Shown here: piece by piece, positions 8,418-12,723 of the stretch
How the letters are laid out: each line of letters starts with the position of its first letter
Numbering within the stretch: the first letter of the stretch is position 1
Assembly: GCA_946803715.1 (NCBI GenBank)
Contig: CAMPET010000322.1
Location: 61,944 to 74,666 of the forward strand
DNA length: 12,723 nt
Reading direction: 5' to 3'
From: Beroe ovata
Lineage: Eukaryota; Ctenophora; Nuda; Beroida; Beroidae
Notes under the pieces: generated by a model
Told to the model about the DNA's origin: nothing
What the model saw: only the letters and a program-made list of their open reading frames with translations
Databases searched by the model: none
Position numbers and translations under genes: made by a program

Positions 8418-9890
8418 CATCCATTAGTGTGTCATTGAGTGTAGGAGAGTGTGATAGTGCCCGTGTGCTAGTGTGACAATAAGTTTGACACTGACAAAAA
8501 TATGATAGTGTGACACGAAAAGTGCGACAGATTGACAAGAACTGTGACACTGACAGTGTGTCAGCACCCGTGTGACAATGACATACAAATAACATATAGC
8601 GTGTTGTTACAGTCACAGTTCTCACTGACACACACTCACAGGCTTTATGATGAATTGAAACATTTTTATCGGAAGCAATGTCTCAAAGGCGCTTCACACC
8701 ATCACATGGGTGGTGACATATTGTCACACGGGCAATTTCACACTGTCACAGTTTTCTTATCAAACTGTCACACTCTTCGTGTCACACTATCATACTTTTT
8801 TGTCATTGTCGCACTTTTTGTCAGCCTGGTACAAGGACACTGTCACTCTGTCACATGGGCGATGAGTCATGAGACACTGTCACACAGGTGCTGTTGCACT
8901 GACACACGGACAGTGACACACTGGACAGTGATCACTGTCGTCTGTCACACGATTCGATCGCTTTCACACTGATCCATGGCTTTGTCACACTGTAACACGG
9001 GCGCTGACACACTGTCACACAGAGAGACACATTGTCACATAAGCGCTGGCGCACTGTCATAGTTTTCTTGTTAAACTGTCGCACTTTTCGTGACACACTG
9101 TCATACTTTTGTCACACTGGTACAAGGACACTGTCACACAGTCACATGGGCGATGAGGCACTGTCACACAGGCGCTGATGCACCGTCAAGCGGGAGGTGA
9201 CACACTGGACAGTGATCACGATCGTCTGTCACACCGTCGCACGGCTTTGTCACACTGTAACACGGGCGCTGACACACTGTCACTCAGACAGACATGAGAC
9301 ACATTATCGCATAAGCGCTGACGCACTGTCACAGTTTTATTGTCAAACTGTCACACTTTTTGTGTCACACTTTTGCATTTGTCACACTGGCACACGAGCA
9401 CTATCACACAGGCGATGAGACACAGGCGCTATTGCAATGTCACACGGTTGAAATATCACACGGTCAGTGATCACTGTCACATGATCTGATTGCTTTCACG
9501 CCGTCCCACGACTTTGTAATTGTAGCACTGTCAGTGAGTGTCACACTGGCACTGGTACACTGTGAAATAGGCGCTGACACACAGTCACAGTTTTCCTGTC
9601 AAACTGTCGCACTTTTCTTGACACACTTCATACTTTTGTCACACTGGTACACAAGCGTGATGCACTGTCAAACGGTTGCTGTCCCACTGTCACACGGGCG
9701 CTGTCGAAACTGCCACATGGGCGTTGTCACTGTCAACCGACTTTGTCACACTGACGCATGTGTCCTGTGACACTGCTGAAGAGATGTGACACTCTGACAT
9801 CGCCTGTGTGACAGTGTGACAAAGTCGTGTGACATTGTGTCACTGTCAGTTCACCTGTAAACTGACACCAGCAACAGTGTGACACTGACA
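8418..9890. repeat. Degenerate TGTCACAC satellite core with higher-order repeats
   Basis: The core is built from short words of the type CTGTCACAC, GGCGCTGACACA and CACTGGTACA. A longer block, marked by CAGTTTTCTTGTCAAACTG-like sequence, recurs with its GTTTT at 8751, 9062, 9334 and 9590, which gives intervals of 311, 272 and 256 bp. A second marker, CAGTGATCAC, recurs at 8926, 9210 and 9465. From about 8640 to 9770 the repeats read TGTCACAC on the + strand. In the outer parts (about 8418-8590 and 9780-9890) they read GTGTGACA, so both flanks of the core are inverted. No coding role is supported. Confidence 0.85.
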
Positions 9891-9991
9891 GCAATTGCTT
9901 GATAAATTGACAGCGATGTTACTATGTACCTAAATCAGAGCATTTATGTACAACTACATTGTAGAATACTGAATACACCTATAAGTATAAT

Positions 9992-10240
9992 GTGTATTTG
10001 ACCGGATCATGTGGCGCCTATCAGTCTACTTGCAGGGTTGGGCATGCATAATTATCTCTGATTAGAGATTCTCTCAGAAGCGTCTGGCTCTATTCGGACG
10101 CGTCTGGCTATATTCGGACGAGTCCAGCTCTATTCGGACGAGTGCAGCTCAATTCGGACGAGTCCAGCTCTATTCGGACGCGTCCAGCTCTATTCGGACG
10201 AGTCCAGCTCTATTCGGACGCGTCCAGCTCTATTCGGACG
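9992..10240 (-). repeat. Right terminal inverted repeat
   Basis: It is the inverted partner of 8215-8380. Inward to outward it holds the 25-bp block shared exactly with the left arm (10005-10029), an ATCTCTGATTAGAGAT segment near 10054-10069, and eight 20-bp tandem units at 10081-10240. Relative to the left arm the unique part has several small gaps. Confidence 0.85.
10081..10240. repeat. Eight tandem copies of a 20-bp self-complementary unit
   Basis: The consensus is CGTCCAGCTCTATTCGGACG, read on the + strand. Each unit begins CGTCC and ends GGACG, so it can fold on itself, and the joint between two consensus units forms the palindrome GGACGCGTCC. Some units start AGTCC instead. The 40 bp at 10161-10200 is repeated exactly at 10201-10240. 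The two innermost units (10081-10120) carry CTGGCT in place of CCAGCT. Confidence 0.93.
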
Positions 10241-10594
10241 TGTACAACTACACACTCAACACTCGTAAAAATGCTTCATTATTTGCGTATATTTGATAAT
10301 GATATTGTACTTGTTCTTGTGTATTGGGTTTTGTCTCCTTTTCAGCTTTTCCATGTTTGAACTCGATTGTGTTTGCCGTTCAATTTCATCATCAGTTTTT
10401 GCAGTTACACTAACTTAAACAGAGTTGCTGACTGATCGATTTGGGTGTAGTTCATAGTAGCAGTTGGTTGTTGATGTGAAATTGTTCCATCCCCTGGGTT
10501 GCCCCATTGAGCGATATCTAAAGTTGCACTGCGACTCCAGAGAAATAGATAGTCCCGTGAGAATGTGAAATATAACATGAGGTGTATCATGTGT
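10241..10594. other. Unassigned spacer between repeat elements
   Basis: No gene or repeat is recognised. The first bases after the 20-bp array, TGTACAACTACA (10241-10252), repeat a 12-mer found inside the element at 9947-9958. Confidence 0.4.
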
Positions 10595-11264
10595 GTCTAA
10601 TGACAAGATTGGACCATCATGTGACCTGTCACGTCATGTTCATTGATTTTGATAGGATCCGGTTTCACTGACAGTTCAGTTTCATGGCAAAACAAGAATG
10701 CCAACATGACTTTGACTGATGGGAGTGATCAATAATCATTGCATCTGCCATTTGTTGAGCGAACTGAATTTGAAAGCATGGCACAGTTAAGGGTATGATA
10801 CAGTTTTGCATGGCACATTCTATTCACTGGCCTTCGAAGTTTCATCACAGTTTCAGATCAATTCATTTAACTTCAAGGCCGTGACAGCTTGGTTCAAATC
10901 ACTATCACTATGCTGTGCCATGCCACAATTGTTTCTGAATCTATAAATGTCATAACTGGAAAGAGAATCAGTCAAACCCTGTTACATACTAACATACAAT
11001 TCAGTAGAAGATCCTGTATCCAAATCGCAAAGGATTTTACGCGTGAATTCAGCGCGCTGAGCCGCGCGCAGCGCCTCTTGTAGAGGTCACGTGACCTACG
11101 CACGTGACCCCCATGTGATACCACGTGACAAAAACAAAAACGTCAATGCCGGAAAGGTTCCCGTGGTCCAATTTCAAAAAACCCGGGACCGTTGGATTCA
11201 GCTCATTGAGCTCTACAAGATGAGCGTTGTGCCGGTATAGGTTTGAAAAAAAGGGCGCACCCTA
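10595..11264. repeat. Dispersed repeat, copy 1
   Basis: The segment from GTCTAATGAC to GGGCGCACCCTA matches 11389-12090 along its length in direct orientation, mostly identical by eye between small indels. Compared with copies 2 and 3 it lacks about 13 bp near 10908. It has no terminal inverted repeats and no convincing coding frame. It carries a cluster of three CACGTG sites near its 3' third. Its class (SINE-like, MITE-like or segmental duplicate) is not recognised. Confidence 0.85.
11088..11127. promoter_or_regulatory. Cluster of three CACGTG E-boxes (copy 1)
   Basis: CACGTG occurs at 11088-11093, 11101-11106 and 11122-11127, each followed by AC. The first lies in the 12-bp palindrome GGTCACGTGACC. 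GTCACGTGAC is the preferred core of bHLH-zip factors such as USF, MITF/TFE and related proteins. Binding is inferred from the motif only. Confidence 0.5.
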
Positions 11265-11387
11265 ATGTCAGTCTGAGTGAGCATTTGAGGATAGCTTCCA
11301 AACGGATAAATCGATTGACTTGAAACTTCTACCATAGCTCAAGGACCATTAGAAACTCGGACAGCCAAAATTTCACGTCGATCCGAT
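11265..11387. other. Spacer between repeat copies 1 and 2
   Basis: These 123 bp have no counterpart after copy 2. They contain no recognisable feature and end at the N at 11388. Confidence 0.5.
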
Positions 11388-11388
11388 N

Positions 11389-12090
11389 GTCTAATGACAA
11401 GATTGGACCATCATGTGACCTGCCACGTCATGTTCATTGATTTTGATAGGATCCTTTCGCTGACAGTTAAGTTTCATGGCAAAACAAGAATGCCAACATG
11501 ACTTTGACTGATGGGAGTGATCAATAATCATCTGTCATTTGTTGAGCGAACTGAATTTGAAAGCATGGCACAGTTAAGGGCATGATGCAGTTTTGCATGG
11601 CACATTCTATTCACTGGGCTTCGACGTTTCATCACAGTTTCAGATCGCAATTCATTTAACTTCAAGGCCGTGACAGCTTGGTTCAAATCACTATCACTAC
11701 CAGTATGCTTGATACTGTGCCATGCCATTGCCACGATAGTTTTTGAATCTAAAAATGTCATAACTGGAAAGAAGATCAGTCAAACACTGTTACACTTACA
11801 TACTAACATACAATTACAATTCGGTAAAACTAGAAGATCCTGTATCCAAATCGCAAAAAATTTTACGCGAGAATTCAGCGCGCTGAGCCGCGCGCAGCAC
11901 CTCTTGTAGAGGTCACGTGACCTACGCACGTGACCTCCATGTGATACCACGTGACCAAAACGAAAACGACAATGCCGGAAAGGTTCCCGTGGTCCAATTT
12001 CAAAAAACCCGGGACCGTTGCATTCAGCTCATTGAGCTCTACAAGATGAGCGTTGTGCCTGTATAGGTTTGAAAAAAAGGGCGCACCCTA
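11389..12090. repeat. Dispersed repeat, copy 2
   Basis: This is a direct repeat of 10595-11264, starting exactly one base after the N at 11388. It differs from copy 1 by scattered substitutions and small insertions, including three of about six bases between 11789 and 11840 that repeat adjacent sequence. It keeps all three E-boxes and the AGCTCATTGAGCT palindrome near its 3' end. Confidence 0.88.
11914..11953. promoter_or_regulatory. Cluster of three CACGTG E-boxes (copy 2)
   Basis: CACGTG sits at 11914-11919, 11927-11932 and 11948-11953. Spacing and flanks are the same as in copy 1, including the GGTCACGTGACC palindrome. Confidence 0.5.
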
Positions 12091-12544
12091 CCCAATGTGT
12101 CTAATTTGGCATTAGATTGTTCAATTTCTCGAGAGATGTTCAATAATTCTTCTTGGTGTAATTGACCCGGAACTTTTGGATCACGGTGGGTACCTGAAGG
12201 TGGGTACCTGATACTGTGTCGCGCGTTCCGTCTTGGAAATTTTTACGATAGGTACCCACCTTCAAATGAGTTGAAGGCGCGTACATTACTGTGTTATGAA
12301 ATCTTGATACGCGTGTGTGTGACTATATGTTAGTGTGCGCGTGTGTAACATATCATGTGTACCGTGTCTTTACACTCGATATTTACACCAGATCCCGGAG
12401 AGAATCTCCCGAGATTTTTTGCTCAGAAAAAAGTTCAGAGAAGGGGGATTCAGTCCGATCCGATTGAAATCCTGGTTTATTTGTTCGGTGAACTATCCAT
12501 NCCACTAACCCTAACACCTAACACCCCCATTTCCTACTTTTCAC
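12091..12544. other. Non-coding spacer with an inverted repeat and a GT-rich tract
   Basis: No gene is supported. It holds the GGTGGGTACC inverted repeat (12185-12264), a GT-rich patch at about 12311-12362, a short fold-back GGAGA/TCTCC near 12398-12410, an N at 12501 and a CCCTAA-like patch just after it. Confidence 0.45.
12185..12264. repeat. Tandem plus inverted GGTGGGTACCTGA repeat
   Basis: GGTGGGTACCTGA occurs twice in tandem (12185-12197 and 12199-12211). The inverted form AGGTACCCACCTTCA follows at 12250-12264 and pairs perfectly with 12195-12209, giving a 15-bp stem around a 40-base loop. Confidence 0.85.
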
Positions 12545-12723
12545 CATTTAACTTCAAGGCCGTGAAAGCTTGGTTCAAATCACAATCACTATCAGTATGC
12601 CTGATGCTGTGCCATGCCAATGCCACGATAGTTTCTGAATCTTCAAATGTCATAACTGGAAAGAGAATCAGTCAAACACTGTTACATGCTAACATACAAT
12701 TCGGTAGAAGATCCTGTATCCAA
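12545..12723. repeat. Dispersed repeat, copy 3 (cut by window end)
   Basis: It matches the middle of copies 1 and 2 in direct orientation, from CATTTAACTTCAAGGCC to the last base, which corresponds to the GATCCTGTATCCAA segment. The 5' part is absent. It shares with copy 2 the CAGTATGC...GATRCTG stretch missing from copy 1. The E-box cluster, if present, lies beyond the window. Confidence 0.85.

Larger units (their letters stand above)
8211..10240. mobile_element. 2-kb foldback element with tandem-repeat termini and satellite core
   Basis: The two ends are inverted copies of each other (8215-8380 against 9992-10240). Each arm has an outer part of 20-bp tandem repeats and an inner unique part, and the space between is a degenerate TGTCACAC satellite. 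No protein is encoded: open frames inside are periodic artefacts rich in CHT and LSH words. The layout resembles known foldback families with tandem repeats in their inverted ends, such as Drosophila FB/Galileo and the sea urchin TU elements. I see no sequence identity that would assign it to any of these. The left edge abuts an N at 8214, so its outermost part may be missing. No target-site duplication is evident. Confidence 0.75.

Noticed and set aside
8532-8972. 146-codon plus-strand frame and similar short ones up to 9770
   Set aside because: Their residues are translations of the TGTCACAC satellite and change register freely. There is no domain and no start context.
10081-10240. CRISPR-like array
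   Set aside because: The 20-bp units abut with no unique spacers and occur in inverted form at the other end of an element in a eukaryotic context.
9947-10252. 12-bp direct repeat TGTACAACTACA as a target-site duplication
   Set aside because: One copy lies inside the foldback element and the other just outside its right end, so they do not flank a complete element. It may reflect an internal rearrangement or chance.
10889-11909. Similar short frames (10889-11083 and 11670-11909) as a conserved small protein
   Set aside because: Three indels of about six bases keep frame near the 3' part, but a 13-bp indel upstream breaks it. Most coding differences are amino-acid changing and no domain is recognisable. 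A non-coding repeat explains it better.
12502-12530. Telomere-like CCCTAA repeat
   Set aside because: Only about two imperfect units occur next to an N; too short to call a telomeric tract.
1-12723. Hammerhead ribozyme, rRNA or tRNA genes
   Set aside because: I found no CTGATGA...GAAA core in a pairable context and no rRNA or tRNA signature by eye. A covariance-model search would be decisive.

Overview
This is a stretch of animal nuclear DNA, not bacterial or viral. It holds an apparent spliced coiled-coil exon, a non-LTR retrotransposon whose nearest known layouts are metazoan or protist, CACGTG-rich dispersed repeats, and long stretches of repeat-derived non-coding DNA. The style (large foldback elements, diverged tandem copies, CG-alternating runs) fits a marine invertebrate such as an echinoderm, hemichordate, cephalochordate or lophotrochozoan. 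I cannot name the species.

Layout: bases 1-411 are intron-like and end in a pyrimidine tract and AG. Bases 412-566 look like one internal exon encoding a highly charged coiled coil, followed by a consensus GTAAGA donor. Lying downstream, in the same orientation, is a non-LTR retrotransposon whose single open frame of 1686 codons (800-5860) is uninterrupted. It carries a basic N-terminal region, an APE-type endonuclease, a reverse transcriptase with YADD, an RNase H and a C-terminal C-C-H-C finger. A GC-richer structured tail (about 5950-6440) may be its 3' UTR. A 242-bp foldback element (7044-7285) has two further hairpins nested inside it. After a CG-rich unassigned region comes a 2-kb foldback element (about 8211-10240). 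Its inverted ends contain 20-bp tandem repeats, and its core is a degenerate TGTCACAC satellite with higher-order periodicity and strand switches. The last 2.1 kb holds two near-full copies and one window-truncated copy of a dispersed repeat of about 0.7 kb with a conserved cluster of three CACGTG E-boxes.

Function: the only convincing proteins are the exon fragment and the retrotransposon polyprotein. The latter would supply target cleavage, reverse transcription and RNA removal for its own mobility. The foldback elements have no coding capacity and would depend on a transposase encoded elsewhere. Four isolated N bases (893, 8214, 11388, 12501) each fall at or near a repeat edge, so some junctions and the apparent tandem duplication may be assembly joins.
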